A DNA stretch of 64,000 nucleotides, taken from assembly GCF_013343215.1 (NCBI RefSeq), contig NZ_CP039143.1, positions 2,108,001-2,172,000 of the forward strand, read 5' to 3'. The translations under genes were made by a program, and so were the position numbers. The notes under the pieces were generated by a model. That model was not told the DNA's origin. It did not search any database and worked only from the letters and a program-made list of their open reading frames with translations. This stretch comes from Acinetobacter sp. 10FS3-1 (lineage in GTDB: Bacteria > Pseudomonadota > Gammaproteobacteria > Pseudomonadales > Moraxellaceae). Positions 8,215-17,473 of the stretch are shown here, in pieces (within the stretch, counting starts at the first letter, position 1; each line of letters starts with the position of its first letter).

Positions 8215-9302
8215 AAGCACTCTGGAGGGCTTACTGCAAAACCTTTAAAGATATTGTCAGCAATAGCAGTATTTTTACCACGCTGATTCTCTCGGTACTA
8301 TTTTACAGCTTTTTCTATCCAACCGCCTACAAAGCTGAACAGGCCAAAGCCTTGCCGATTATTATTGTCGATGAAGAGCAAAGTGCCCTAACCAGCAGCA
8401 TTATCAGTCACGTCAGTCAAAGCCCGAATGTACAGACCATAGCCGTCACCGGGAATTTTGCTGAAGCCAGGCAATGGGTAGAATCTCAAAAAGCTGACGG
8501 GATCTTGTTATTACCGGATAATCTTTCACAATCCATTCGACATGGGGAAAATGGGGGGATCGGGCTATACCTGAGTGCAGCCAATTTCCTGATTACTAAA
8601 CAGATTGGCTTAGGTCTAGTGGCTTCCGTTGAAAATACTCTAAGTGAATATACTGAACGTTTTAGCGAAATTTCACATTTCTCACCTGCCCTGTCTATTC
8701 ACCAGATTCCGCTTTTCAATCCCCTATCCGGCTATGGCAGTTATGTATTTCCAGCTGTTGCACCACTGATTATTCATCAGACAATTTTTTTGGGACTTAG
8801 CATGCTGATTGCCCTGTACCGGGAAAATAAACAGATGCTTAATCTAATCACCTTGAGCGGGATTGGTCTGGCTATTTTGACGATTGGCTGTCTGGGTTGT
8901 TATTACCTGTTTGGCTTTACCTTCTGGTTGTTTGACTATCCACGTGGGGGCAATTTCTGGGGCATGCTACTCGCTGTACCAGTATTTGTGTTCTGTATGA
9001 TTGGCATCACGATCCTGTTCGCCAGTTTTCTAGATATGCCGGAACGTGCCGGACATATAATTGTCTTCACTTCCATTCCATTTTTTATGCTGTCTGGAGT
9101 TGCCTGGCCACACGCTGCAATGCCCGTCTGGATGCAATTCATTGGACAGGCTTTACCTTCAACACAGATCGTTCAAATGTTTATCCAGCTGAATCAGATG
9201 GGCGTACCCACTTACCTGATTCTAGGAAAGCTTGCTTATCTGTTTGTGGTCGGCATGATCTGCATGGGCTTAGGCTATTATCGACTACGCCCACGCAGTT
9301 AA
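8211..9302 (+). CDS. ABC-2 type transporter permease, second of a pair
   Basis: 363 residues with the same architecture as the preceding gene: N-terminal helix (about 20-37), periplasmic domain with the related IIIVDEEQSALTSS motif, and five C-terminal helices. The two proteins are clearly paralogous and probably form a heterodimeric membrane core. The ATGA overlap with the upstream gene indicates translational coupling. It is the last gene of the rightward cluster; the next gene is convergent, 38 bp away, and I see no obvious hairpin terminator between them. No ATP-binding subunit follows. Confidence 0.9.
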   Translation: MKALWRAYCKTFKDIVSNSSIFTTLILSVLFYSFFYPTAYKAEQAKALPIIIVDEEQSALTSSIISHVSQSPNVQTIAVTGNFAEARQWVESQKADGILLLPDNLSQSIRHGENGGIGLYLSAANFLITKQIGLGLVASVENTLSEYTERFSEISHFSPALSIHQIPLFNPLSGYGSYVFPAVAPLIIHQTIFLGLSMLIALYRENKQMLNLITLSGIGLAILTIGCLGCYYLFGFTFWLFDYPRGGNFWGMLLAVPVFVFCMIGITILFASFLDMPERAGHIIVFTSIPFFMLSGVAWPHAAMPVWMQFIGQALPSTQIVQMFIQLNQMGVPTYLILGKLAYLFVVGMICMGLGYYRLRPRS

Positions 9303-9340
9303 ATTGAGCCGTGTTTCATTAAGACCCCTCCAACACAACG

Positions 9341-9754
9341 TTATTCACCAAAAACCTGAATATTAAAGTTACGAATTTTGCTGCTACCATGAGGCTGGTC
9401 AAAACTGACATCATATTGCACCAGATTTTTGGGATAGGCAATTTCATAACTGATCTTATATTGAGTCACTCCTTTTTCCTCTTCAATGCGTTTGCTCATT
9501 AAAGTTTTGGACTTATAAGCTTCTTGAGGAATCGTGCGAGAAAAGCGCTTCATTAGTTTCTGGTTATCTTTAAATTCTGCCTGTAGCTGAGGTTCAAGAT
9601 AGGTCAAAAATTTATCATATTTACCCTCGCGCAAATCATTATAAGCAGCTTCCGCAGCCTGTTCCTGTGCCGGACTAGGATTCGGAATCTCCTCTTGAGT
9701 ACAGCCATGTAATCCGATCAGGGTAGCCAGTAGCATTAATCTGGTTTTCATCAT
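9341..9754 (-). CDS. Small predicted lipoprotein, function unknown
   Basis: 137 residues. The N-terminus is a type II signal peptide with the lipobox LHGC (Cys18). The mature part is charged and soluble, with a helix-rich first half (AAEAAYNDLREGKYDKFLTY) and a beta-rich end. It resembles small DUF3887-like periplasmic domains, but I cannot name it. A GGTGA site sits just before two adjacent ATG codons (9754, 9751), and the second has the better spacing. It lies downstream of gyrA on the same strand but is separated by the gyrA terminator, so it likely has its own promoter. Confidence 0.8.
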   Translation of the reverse strand: MMKTRLMLLATLIGLHGCTQEEIPNPSPAQEQAAEAAYNDLREGKYDKFLTYLEPQLQAEFKDNQKLMKRFSRTIPQEAYKSKTLMSKRIEEEKGVTQYKISYEIAYPKNLVQYDVSFDQPHGSSKIRNFNIQVFGE

Positions 9755-9777
9755 TCACCTTTTTTTAGTCGATGTAT

Positions 9778-9800
9778 GAAAAAGGACGCCGCAGCGTCCT
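9778..9800 (-). terminator. gyrA terminator
   Basis: The stem AGGACGC (9783-9789) pairs with GCGTCCT (9794-9800) around a 4-base loop. On the minus strand it is followed by five T residues. It begins 17 bp after the gyrA stop. Confidence 0.85.
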
Positions 9801-9817
9801 CTTGTTCAGTGAAGAAT

Positions 9818-12793
9818 TTACTCTTTTACTGTAGCGTTATCATCTGCCTGTTCAGCATCTTGCTCACCAGCCACAAGATCCGCAGTTGACTCTGTATTTT
9901 CAGTATCAGCCAATACATCCAATTCTTCATCTTCAACCGCTTCAATGGCTTCTACACCAACCAGTGTTTCATCTTCACCAAGACGGATCAGACGAACCCC
10001 TTGAGCATTACGGCCAGTTTGTGCAACTTCGGATGCACGAGTCCGTACCAATGTTCCGCCATCTGAAATCAGCATCAACTCTTTAGAAGCATCAATCGCA
10101 ACTGCACCTACAAGTTCACCATTACGCTCGGACGTCTTGATTGCAATTACGCCTTTACCGCCGCGTTTCTTGGTCGGGAATTCATCTACTGTGGTACGTT
10201 TACCATAACCATTGGCAGAAGCACACAGCACTTCACCTGTTTCTGGAACGACCACCAGTGATACGATACGGCTAATAAAGCTAGTTTCAGTCGCCTCGTC
10301 ATCATCAGACTCGACATCTGCATCTTCTGCATCTTCGACCTGAGCAGCGCCGATGGTTACACGCATACCGCGTACACCTTTGGCTGAACGCCCCATAGCA
10401 CGAACATCAGTTTCCGCAAAACGGATTGCTTTGCCTTCATTCGAGAACAGCATGATCTGCTGTTCGCCATCGGTAATGGCCACGCCAATCAGGGTATCAT
10501 CGCCATTCAGCTCAATCGCACGCAGACCATTTGAGCGGACATTGGAGAACTGTTCCAGTTCTACACGTTTAATCGTACCGTACTCGGTAGCCATAAACAC
10601 ATAGAAGTTTTTACGCAGGTTTTCTGCCAGCTCTGCAAATTCAGCAACAACTTCATCATCCAGATCAGTCGCAGAAAGCTCAACGCCCAATTCCTTCAGC
10701 TGAACACGCAAGGCATCAGACAGATCATCTCCATCTTTAAGCTCTGCAAATGCTGCTTCCAGACCCGCATAATACTTGGCGATAATGTCATTCTTCTGCA
10801 GCTGTTCCATATTTGCTTTTACAAAGCTACGGAAGCCTGCCAGACGCTCTTTGAATTTCTTCGGGGCTTCCATGACTGGCAGAATCGCAGTAATGGTTTC
10901 ATGCTCTTCCAGTGGTAACAGGTTGACCATTGGACGGCCTTTGGAACCACGTGAGGCTTGCGGCACTTCAAACACACGCAGACGATAAACTTTACCAACA
11001 TTGGTAAAACAAAGCACCGTAGCATGGCTCGAGGTCACAATCAGATGTTGGATATAATCATCTTCTTTCATCGAAGTAGCAGACTTGCCGCGGCCACCAC
11101 GACGTTGTGCGGCATAATCAGACAATGGCTGAGTTTTTGCATAACCTGACTGGGAAACAGTCAATACCATCTGCTCTTCTGGAATCAGATCTTCACGCGA
11201 GAAGTCGATACGAGACTCAACAATATCTGTCTTACGTGCATCGCCATATTGTTGCAGCACCAGCGCAAGCTCTTCTTTAATCACATTCATCAATAAGTTG
11301 AAGTCATTTAAGATAGCAGTATATTCAGCAATTTGAGCCAAGATTTCAGAATATTCAGCTTGAAGTTTATCCTGCTCAAGACCGGTCAAACGGTGTAAAC
11401 GCAATTCCATAATCGCGTTGACTTGAGTCGGAGATAAACGATACACATCACCATCAATACCAAATGGACGGTTTGGATCTTCGCCTTCAATTTCATCAGG
11501 ACGTACAGAAACAGCGCCCGCCTTTTCAAGCAATGCTGCCACACCACCTGCTGCCCACTCACCCGCTTGCAAACGCTCACGCGCTTCAGCAGGGTTAGCA
11601 GAAGTTTTGATGGTTTCAATGATGGCATCAATATTTGCCAGCGCAACTGTCAGGCCTTCTAATATATGACCACGTTCACGTGCCTTGCGTAATTCGAACA
11701 TGGTCCGGCGGGTCACAACTTCCTGACGGTGACGGATAAACGCTGCAACGATATCTTTCAGGTTCATCAATTTTGGCTGGCCATTGTCCAGGCAAACCAT
11801 ATTAATGCTGAACGAGTTTTCCAGCTGGGTATTCAGAAACAGGTTGTTGACGATGACTTCAGCATTTTCACCACGCTTCAGGTCAATCGCAATACGCATC
11901 CCATCTTTATCTGATTCGTCACGAAGTTCTGAAATTCCTTCGAGTTTTTTCTCTTTAACCAGCTCGGCAATACGCTCAATGGTTTTAGCTTTATTGACCT
12001 GATAAGGAATTTCAGTAAATACAATAGTGGTACGGCCAGACTTCTGATCTTCCTCAAAATGGTATTTACCACGGATATGCAAACGGCCTTTACCGGTGCG
12101 GTAAGCATCAACAATCCCTGATTTACCATAGATAATACCGCCTGTAGGGAAATCTGGACCGGAAATATGCTCCATTAATCCTTCAATGCTGATATTCGGG
12201 TTATCTGCATAGGCCAGACACGCATTCACCACTTCTGTCATGTTGTGCGGCGCCATATTGGTCGCCATACCAACTGCAATCCCCGCAGCACCATTGACCA
12301 GCAGGTTTGGAATACGGGTCGGCATCACTTGTGGAATACGTTCTGAGCCGTCGTAGTTGTCTTCCCAGTCAACGGTATCTTTTTCAAGATCCGCCAGTAA
12401 TTCATGGGTCAGCTTACGCATGCGGACTTCGGTATAACGCATCGCAGCAGCACTATCGCCATCGATCGAACCAAAGTTCCCTTGTCCATCTACCAGTTGG
12501 TAACGTAAACTGAAGTCCTGTGCCATGCGTACAATTGTTTCATAAACGGCTAAATCCCCATGCGGGTGATATTTACCGATGACGTCACCTACAACACGGG
12601 CAGACTTTTTGTAAGCTTTGTTGTAGTCATTGCCCAATTCGTGCATTGCGAAAAGCACACGACGATGAACAGGTTTTAGACCATCTCGTACATCCGGCAA
12701 GGCACGTGAAACGATCACGCTCATTGCATAGTCTAAATACGAGTGCTTGAGTTCATCCTCAATGGCAATCGGTCTAATTTCCGATACGCTCAT
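9818..12793 (-). CDS. gyrA: DNA gyrase subunit A, with Leu81 and an enlarged C-terminal domain
   Basis: 991 residues. GyrA makes the double-strand break and passage in ATP-driven negative supercoiling, as A2B2 with GyrB. Visible landmarks are the winged-helix/QRDR region GKYHPHGD (73-80), the catalytic Tyr120 in [11 protein letters not shown], and the GyrA box QRRGGRG that starts the DNA-wrapping C-terminal domain. Residue 81, Ser in susceptible Acinetobacter and equivalent to E. coli Ser83, is Leu (TTA, 12551-12553). The protein is longer than the usual 870-930 residues because of an acidic, helix-rich insertion at about residues 641-728, between the motif ITAILPV and [11 protein letters not shown]. 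Its start is supported by AAGGAG just upstream. It is monocistronic, with its own terminator. Confidence 0.97.
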   Translation of the reverse strand: MSVSEIRPIAIEDELKHSYLDYAMSVIVSRALPDVRDGLKPVHRRVLFAMHELGNDYNKAYKKSARVVGDVIGKYHPHGDLAVYETIVRMAQDFSLRYQLVDGQGNFGSIDGDSAAAMRYTEVRMRKLTHELLADLEKDTVDWEDNYDGSERIPQVMPTRIPNLLVNGAAGIAVGMATNMAPHNMTEVVNACLAYADNPNISIEGLMEHISGPDFPTGGIIYGKSGIVDAYRTGKGRLHIRGKYHFEEDQKSGRTTIVFTEIPYQVNKAKTIERIAELVKEKKLEGISELRDESDKDGMRIAIDLKRGENAEVIVNNLFLNTQLENSFSINMVCLDNGQPKLMNLKDIVAAFIRHRQEVVTRRTMFELRKARERGHILEGLTVALANIDAIIETIKTSANPAEARERLQAGEWAAGGVAALLEKAGAVSVRPDEIEGEDPNRPFGIDGDVYRLSPTQVNAIMELRLHRLTGLEQDKLQAEYSEILAQIAEYTAILNDFNLLMNVIKEELALVLQQYGDARKTDIVESRIDFSREDLIPEEQMVLTVSQSGYAKTQPLSDYAAQRRGGRGKSATSMKEDDYIQHLIVTSSHATVLCFTNVGKVYRLRVFEVPQASRGSKGRPMVNLLPLEEHETITAILPVMEAPKKFKERLAGFRSFVKANMEQLQKNDIIAKYYAGLEAAFAELKDGDDLSDALRVQLKELGVELSATDLDDEVVAEFAELAENLRKNFYVFMATEYGTIKRVELEQFSNVRSNGLRAIELNGDDTLIGVAITDGEQQIMLFSNEGKAIRFAETDVRAMGRSAKGVRGMRVTIGAAQVEDAEDADVESDDDEATETSFISRIVSLVVVPETGEVLCASANGYGKRTTVDEFPTKKRGGKGVIAIKTSERNGELVGAVAIDASKELMLISDGGTLVRTRASEVAQTGRNAQGVRLIRLGEDETLVGVEAIEAVEDEELDVLADTENTESTADLVAGEQDAEQADDNATVKE

Positions 12794-13104
12794 GCATACT
12801 CCTTATTCTATAAGCCAGCTTTGGCTTATATTTATATGTCGTAAATCCAGCAAAATTATTAACTCAAACGACAGAGCTAAAAACTAAAATACAGCCCTAA
12901 ATTATAGCATAAACCTGGCTAATTTTGTGCTTTAGCTTCAATCTTAATCTTGTTAATTTACTTAAATTTAGTGATTATTTTTTACACAAACCGCCAAACA
13001 AAAATAGAAATATAGCCATATATCATCTTATGCTAGAAATTGGCTAAATCGCTCACATTTCAAATCAAGCGGGCTTAAAAACCTTTCATACGCAGCAGTT
13101 ATAT
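12794..13104. other. gyrA upstream region
   Basis: 311 bp between gyrA and the end of the next minus-strand gene. It should carry the gyrA promoter and leader. AT-rich; I see no small ORF, RNA gene or clear hairpin. Confidence 0.5.
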
Positions 13105-13722
13105 TTATTCGGATTTATCTTGCTTCATCAAATGAAAGCTGATCAAAAATAACCCTAGGATTAAGGGGAATTCATAGAGCTCTTCCATCAAATCTTTATA
13201 CTGAATGTCGCGTAGAAATAATGTATCAATGGCACGCTCATGCTCAATCGCATCTGAAATAATTAAGCCCGAACAAGCCAATACTAACGCCCATACTGGC
13301 AGCATAAAATGCTTAAGCTTTCGAATAATTTCTTTTCTTAAATGCTCAGAAAACAGCATAAATATCACAGGGGAAATCAACATGATCGAAATTGCACGAA
13401 AATAAGGCTTAGGAACCTCAGGAAAATAATCTCGCCCCCAACTGGTGCTGCGCCCAAACAGCAACAACCACCACAGGACTGCCCACAACCAAAACTGCTT
13501 TTTTCCGTCTTGCAAATCTAAGGGCCGAATATAGAAATAGCTAAATATGGCACACATTAGCAATAACAAGGCTTGTAAATTTTCCACAAAACGAACTATT
13601 TCACCATCGTGTAATGGTACTTGCAGATCAGCAGAAAATGGAAATAAAAAACACAGGATGGCAATGGCTATAATCGGCCACGTAAGCCGGGTATCGACCA
13701 ACAAAAGACTACTCCTACCCAA
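13105..13722 (-). CDS. Hypothetical multi-pass inner membrane protein
   Basis: About 205 residues with about six hydrophobic helices (from WPIIAIAILCFLFPF to the C-terminal FPLILGLFLISFHLM), separated by short charged loops. A conserved-looking cytoplasmic or periplasmic motif GRSTSWGRDYFP lies between helices three and four. I do not recognise the family. There is no ATG near the N-terminus: the open frame offers a TTG at 13722, and the true start could be this or a nearby TTG/GTG. It lies between gyrA and etfA on the same strand with long gaps, so it is probably transcribed alone. Confidence 0.7.
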   Translation of the reverse strand: MGRSSLLLVDTRLTWPIIAIAILCFLFPFSADLQVPLHDGEIVRFVENLQALLLLMCAIFSYFYIRPLDLQDGKKQFWLWAVLWWLLLFGRSTSWGRDYFPEVPKPYFRAISIMLISPVIFMLFSEHLRKEIIRKLKHFMLPVWALVLACSGLIISDAIEHERAIDTLFLRDIQYKDLMEELYEFPLILGLFLISFHLMKQDKSE

Positions 13723-13925
13723 ACGACAAAGTAGGGTAAAGCTTAAAAAAAGATGGCGAATAATATCATAAATGCTTTATACGAATAATAGCCCTGTGTG
13801 TTTTAATCATACATTGCAAAGACACAATACGAGCATAGTCCTACTCTGCCCTCAACTTAGAACTGCTCCTATTGGAAATGTAACATACAAAAATCACTGA
13901 TTGCTCGGACTTTAACACCGACCGT

Positions 13926-13990
13926 AAAAAACGCCCTTGAGTAAAACAGTAAAGTATTACTTTAACTGCTTACACAAGAGCGTCTTTTTT
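13926..13990 (-). terminator. etfBA terminator
   Basis: A long hairpin with A-rich and T-rich flanks. The outer arms around ACGCCCTTG and CAAGAGCGT enclose an inner stem CAGTAAAG/CTTTAACTG. On the minus strand the stem ends in a run of T. It begins 16 bp after the etfA stop. Confidence 0.7.
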
Positions 13991-14006
13991 AAACCTGATT
14001 CAGGAA

Positions 14007-14939
14007 TTAGATTTTAGAAACCAATTCAGGAATAACAGTATTCAAGTCACCTACTAACCAGTAATCAGCAACTGCATTAATTGGTGCTTCTTCATCTTTG
14101 TTGATCGCAACGATCACTTTAGATTCTTTCATACCTGCCAAATGCTGAATCGCACCAGAGATACCGACAGCGATATAAAGTTCAGGTGCAACAATTTTAC
14201 CTGTTTGACCCACTTGCATGTCATTAGGAACAAAACCAGCATCTACCGCAGCACGTGAAGCACCTTGAGCAGCACCCAGCTTGTCAGCCAGTGGATCAAG
14301 AATCGCGTGATAGTTTTCACCCGAACCCACACCACGACCACCTGAAACCACAATACGCGCAGCTGTCAGTTCTGGACGCTCAGATTTCACAATTTCTTCT
14401 GATACAAACTTAGAAATACCTGCATCACCTTGGGACGCAGCAGCTTCAACCGCAGCTGAACCACCTTCTGCTGCCACAGCATCAAATGCAGTACCACGAA
14501 CCGTGCCCAGTACGATGTCTTCGCCTGATTCTACAGTTGCAATCGCGTTACCTGCATAGATTGGGCGCTTGAAGGTTTTAGGACCGTCAACCGCAATGAT
14601 GTCAGTGATCATGCTGACATCTAATAAAGCAGCTGCGCGTGGCAGAATATTTTTACCAGTTGTCGTAGAAGCAGCCAGAATATGGCTATAGCCTTTGCCT
14701 AGTTCTGCAACCAGTTTCGCTACGTTTTCAGCCAGCTGGTTTGCATAAGCAGCGTCATCAGCAAGTAATACTTTACTTACACCAGCCACTTTCGCAGCCT
14801 GATCAGCAACTGCCTGCGCGCCAGAACCCGCTACCAATACAGTGATATCACCACCGATTTTTTGCGCCGCAGCAACAACGTTTAAAGTAGCAGCGTTTAA
14901 TGCTTTGTTGTCGTGCTCAGCGATAACTAAAATACTCAT
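14007..14939 (-). CDS. etfA: Electron transfer flavoprotein alpha subunit
   Basis: 310 residues. EtfA with EtfB binds FAD and AMP, and carries electrons from acyl-CoA dehydrogenases to ETF-ubiquinone oxidoreductase. The C-terminal FAD domain is clear: VVSGGRGVGSGENY, then VGQTGKIVAPELYIAVGISGAIQHLAGM, the signature of the family, and INKDEEAPI. It lies 18 bp downstream of etfB in a two-gene operon ending at the hairpin near 13,960. The glutaryl-CoA dehydrogenase encoded near 45 kb is a natural electron donor. Confidence 0.96.
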   Translation of the reverse strand: MSILVIAEHDNKALNAATLNVVAAAQKIGGDITVLVAGSGAQAVADQAAKVAGVSKVLLADDAAYANQLAENVAKLVAELGKGYSHILAASTTTGKNILPRAAALLDVSMITDIIAVDGPKTFKRPIYAGNAIATVESGEDIVLGTVRGTAFDAVAAEGGSAAVEAAASQGDAGISKFVSEEIVKSERPELTAARIVVSGGRGVGSGENYHAILDPLADKLGAAQGASRAAVDAGFVPNDMQVGQTGKIVAPELYIAVGISGAIQHLAGMKESKVIVAINKDEEAPINAVADYWLVGDLNTVIPELVSKI

Positions 14940-14957
14940 GATTTTTATCCTTCTGTA

Positions 14958-15710
14958 TTAGATCACTTTCGCTTCGTTTTTCAATTTTTCTACAAGCTCA
15001 TCTACAGACTTCACTTGTACGCCAGCTTTACGCTCTGCAGGAGACTCAACTTTCACTGTTTTCAGTTTAGTTGTAGCGGTTACACCGAAATCTGCAGGAG
15101 ACTTGGTATCCAGCGGCTTTTTACGCGCTTTCATAATATTTGGCAGAGCTGCATAACGTGGCTCGTTCAAACGCAAGTCAGTGGTAATGATCGCTGGAAG
15201 TGATAATTCAACAGTTTGTAGACCACCGTCGATTTCACGCGTCACTTGTACTTTATCGCCTTCAACTTTAACTTCCGAAGCAAATGTACCTTGACCTGCA
15301 CCCATAAGCGCACCCAGCATCTGACCAACCTGGTTAGAGTCGTCATCAATTGCCTGTTTACCCAGAAGGATCAGTTGCGGTTGTTCAGCGTCAACCACAC
15401 CTTTTAGAATTTTGGCAATTTCCAGTGCACCCAGCTGACTATCATCAGCTTCCACCAGAATACCGCGGTCAGCGCCAAGCGCCATCGCAGAACGGATTTG
15501 TTCTTGCGCTTCTTTAGGACCAATAGACACAACAACGATTTCTGAAACAGTTCCTTTTTCTTTTAAACGAACCGCTTCTTCCACTGCGATTTCACAGAAT
15601 GGGTTAATTGACATTTTAACGTTTGTTAAGTCAACACCACTGTTGTCCGGCTTAACGCGAACCTTAACGTTGGCATCAACCACACGTTTTACAGCAACAA
15701 GAGCCTTCAT
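14958..15710 (-). CDS. etfB: Electron transfer flavoprotein beta subunit
   Basis: 250 residues, the normal length. It begins [22 protein letters not shown] and carries the family motif [16 protein letters not shown], with the adenine-nucleotide loop around [21 protein letters not shown] (AMP binding) and the recognition-loop region [20 protein letters not shown]. An AGGA site precedes the ATG. First gene of etfBA. Confidence 0.96.
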   Translation of the reverse strand: MKALVAVKRVVDANVKVRVKPDNSGVDLTNVKMSINPFCEIAVEEAVRLKEKGTVSEIVVVSIGPKEAQEQIRSAMALGADRGILVEADDSQLGALEIAKILKGVVDAEQPQLILLGKQAIDDDSNQVGQMLGALMGAGQGTFASEVKVEGDKVQVTREIDGGLQTVELSLPAIITTDLRLNEPRYAALPNIMKARKKPLDTKSPADFGVTATTKLKTVKVESPAERKAGVQVKSVDELVEKLKNEAKVI

Positions 15711-16314
15711 GTAATCCTCGGCTGTTTTAGCAAATGTAAATGTTGAGAAAAGTTATTGTAACTCTTCACTTAAATTTTTTTAGGTGCCCTATCTTGCAAT
15801 GCGTACGGCATTTCGGTCAAGTCACAATTCAGGAAAGAGCTGTAAAAATATATAAATTTCCTTGAACGATGCGTTCACAATTAATAAGTATCTTTTTATT
15901 ACAAGGGATTGCACCCAGTTTTATATAAAAATTAACCTTTGATTTTTAGTATTTTTTTATTTGATTAATCCCATCAGTAGTTTTGATGTAGTGCTGCTAA
16001 AATATCCAGCCCACCTCTTTTGGCCCACAAAATAATCAATTCTCTGGCCTTAATATTTTTGTCATTTTAGACATAGCTTTCTCTGACTGACCATTCATCT
16101 TCAATGAAGTATTATTCTGATGTCTATTTCTCCTCCATTCAGGTTAAATTTTCTTGTACTTTCTCCCTTCTTTCATACCCAAAGCATGCCGAATTCAGGG
16201 GGGTTGATTTTAAAGTCTGAGGGTTCAGAATTAGCGACTACTTACAAACTGTAGACGGGGTTAAATGAGCAAATATACTTCCCCTTCCCTCGTAAAAAAC
16301 CTCCGGAATATTTT
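15711..16314. other. Long spacer between divergent etfB and the acetyltransferase
   Basis: 604 bp of AT-rich DNA that must include the etfBA promoter (leftward) and the acetyltransferase promoter (rightward). I see no convincing open frame, tRNA, repeat or terminator. A short GC-containing patch near 16,180-16,270 (GAATTCAGGGGGGTTG, CTGTAGACGGGG) has no feature I can assign. Confidence 0.5.
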
Positions 16315-16908
16315 ATGCCTATTGAAATTGAGACCACACGGTTATTACTGCGGCAATGGCATCCGTCGGACTATCCGGTTTTTGCCAAGATGAATGCAGA
16401 CCCGGAAGTGATGCGCCATTTCCCACAATGCCTGAATAACAGGCAAAGCAATGCCTTGGCAGATAAATTCTACCAACTGATTGAAAGACAGAGTTGGGGA
16501 TTTTGGGCACTAGAATTAAAACGCAGCCGACAATTTATTGGTTTTACCGGCTTACATTATCGACCGCAACAATTCAGTTTTTCTCCCTGTACTGAAGTGG
16601 GCTGGCGTCTGGCTCAGGCGTATTGGGGAAAAGGCTATGCAACTGAAGCGGCACTTGCCTGTCTCGTCTTTGCATTTCAACATTTAAATCTTGCCGAAGT
16701 TGTGTCATTTACCGCAGTGAATAATATAAAGTCACAAGCCGTAATGCAGCGTTTAAATATGAATATTGTGGGATATTTTGATCATCCTGCCTTGGACAGA
16801 CACCACGCTCTAGCCCCACATATTTTATATAGCCTTAAGCAGGCTGACTTTCCAGGAAATCACGATGTACATGGCTTAAGTCAATCAATTCATATTGCGC
16901 AAGTTTAA
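16315..16908 (+). CDS. GNAT-family N-acetyltransferase (RimJ/RimL-like)
   Basis: 197 residues of the Acetyltransf_3 type. It begins IETTRLLLRQWHPSDY, the usual start of RimJ/RimL relatives, and carries the acetyl-CoA pyrophosphate-binding loop YWGKGYATEA (103-112) and a C-terminal VNNIKSQAVMQRLNM segment that forms the end of the fold. Substrate unknown: ribosomal protein N-termini, small amines or antibiotics are all possible for this family. Its last 74 bp overlap the end of a convergent gene, so the last 25 residues (after about SLKQ) may be an extension peculiar to this lineage. Confidence 0.88.
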   Translation: MPIEIETTRLLLRQWHPSDYPVFAKMNADPEVMRHFPQCLNNRQSNALADKFYQLIERQSWGFWALELKRSRQFIGFTGLHYRPQQFSFSPCTEVGWRLAQAYWGKGYATEAALACLVFAFQHLNLAEVVSFTAVNNIKSQAVMQRLNMNIVGYFDHPALDRHHALAPHILYSLKQADFPGNHDVHGLSQSIHIAQV

Positions 16909-17206
16909 AAACCTCCCAAACGGCCATAAAGTCTTCTTTCAAATCAATATGAGCCGAGGGCTGTGCTGTTTCTTGCCACTGCAGGTCTGAAATCCACAGA
17001 TAATATTGTTGTGTAACCGGATTTACCGCCTGAACTTTACCGGCAGCATTGACTCCTTGAACCACGGTATTTTCCGGAAGTACAGGTTCAATCTTGGCTA
17101 AACTGATTTCTACAAAGTGTTTGACCTGACGCAAGCCATAGCCTGCAAAAATTTCTTTTTGTGCAGCAGTTAATTGATCATATTTCTCTAAAATATCTAA
17201 AATCAT
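16835..17206 (-). CDS. Conserved-looking hypothetical protein, 123 residues
   Basis: A soluble protein beginning MILDILEKYDQLTAAQKEIFAGYG, with a helical N-terminal half and a beta-rich second half (TQQYYLWISDLQW). No membrane segment, signal peptide or known catalytic motif. I do not recognise the family. Its 3' end overlaps the 3' end of the acetyltransferase gene by 74 bp in a tail-to-tail arrangement. Codon use and composition look normal for a real gene. Confidence 0.65.
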   Translation of the reverse strand: MILDILEKYDQLTAAQKEIFAGYGLRQVKHFVEISLAKIEPVLPENTVVQGVNAAGKVQAVNPVTQQYYLWISDLQWQETAQPSAHIDLKEDFMAVWEVFKLAQYELIDLSHVHRDFLESQPA

Positions 17207-17473
17207 TACTTTGCCTATATTTTTCTTTCCAATATTTACATGACGAGTGGGGGCAGTTAATAATTTCCTTCCCTTCGATTATTAATGCCACCCACTTTAT
17301 ACTGATAGGAGGCTGTTATACCTTATAAATTGACTTTTTATTATGCGACAATAGTTCAAATGCCATCTAGATAGACTCCCTATTGTTTCACCCCCTGATT
17401 TAAATTAGATGACAAGGAGGTCGCCAGAATTAACAAACCATAAACCGGCAAAGCCTGCTTGCTCTCTTAATTT

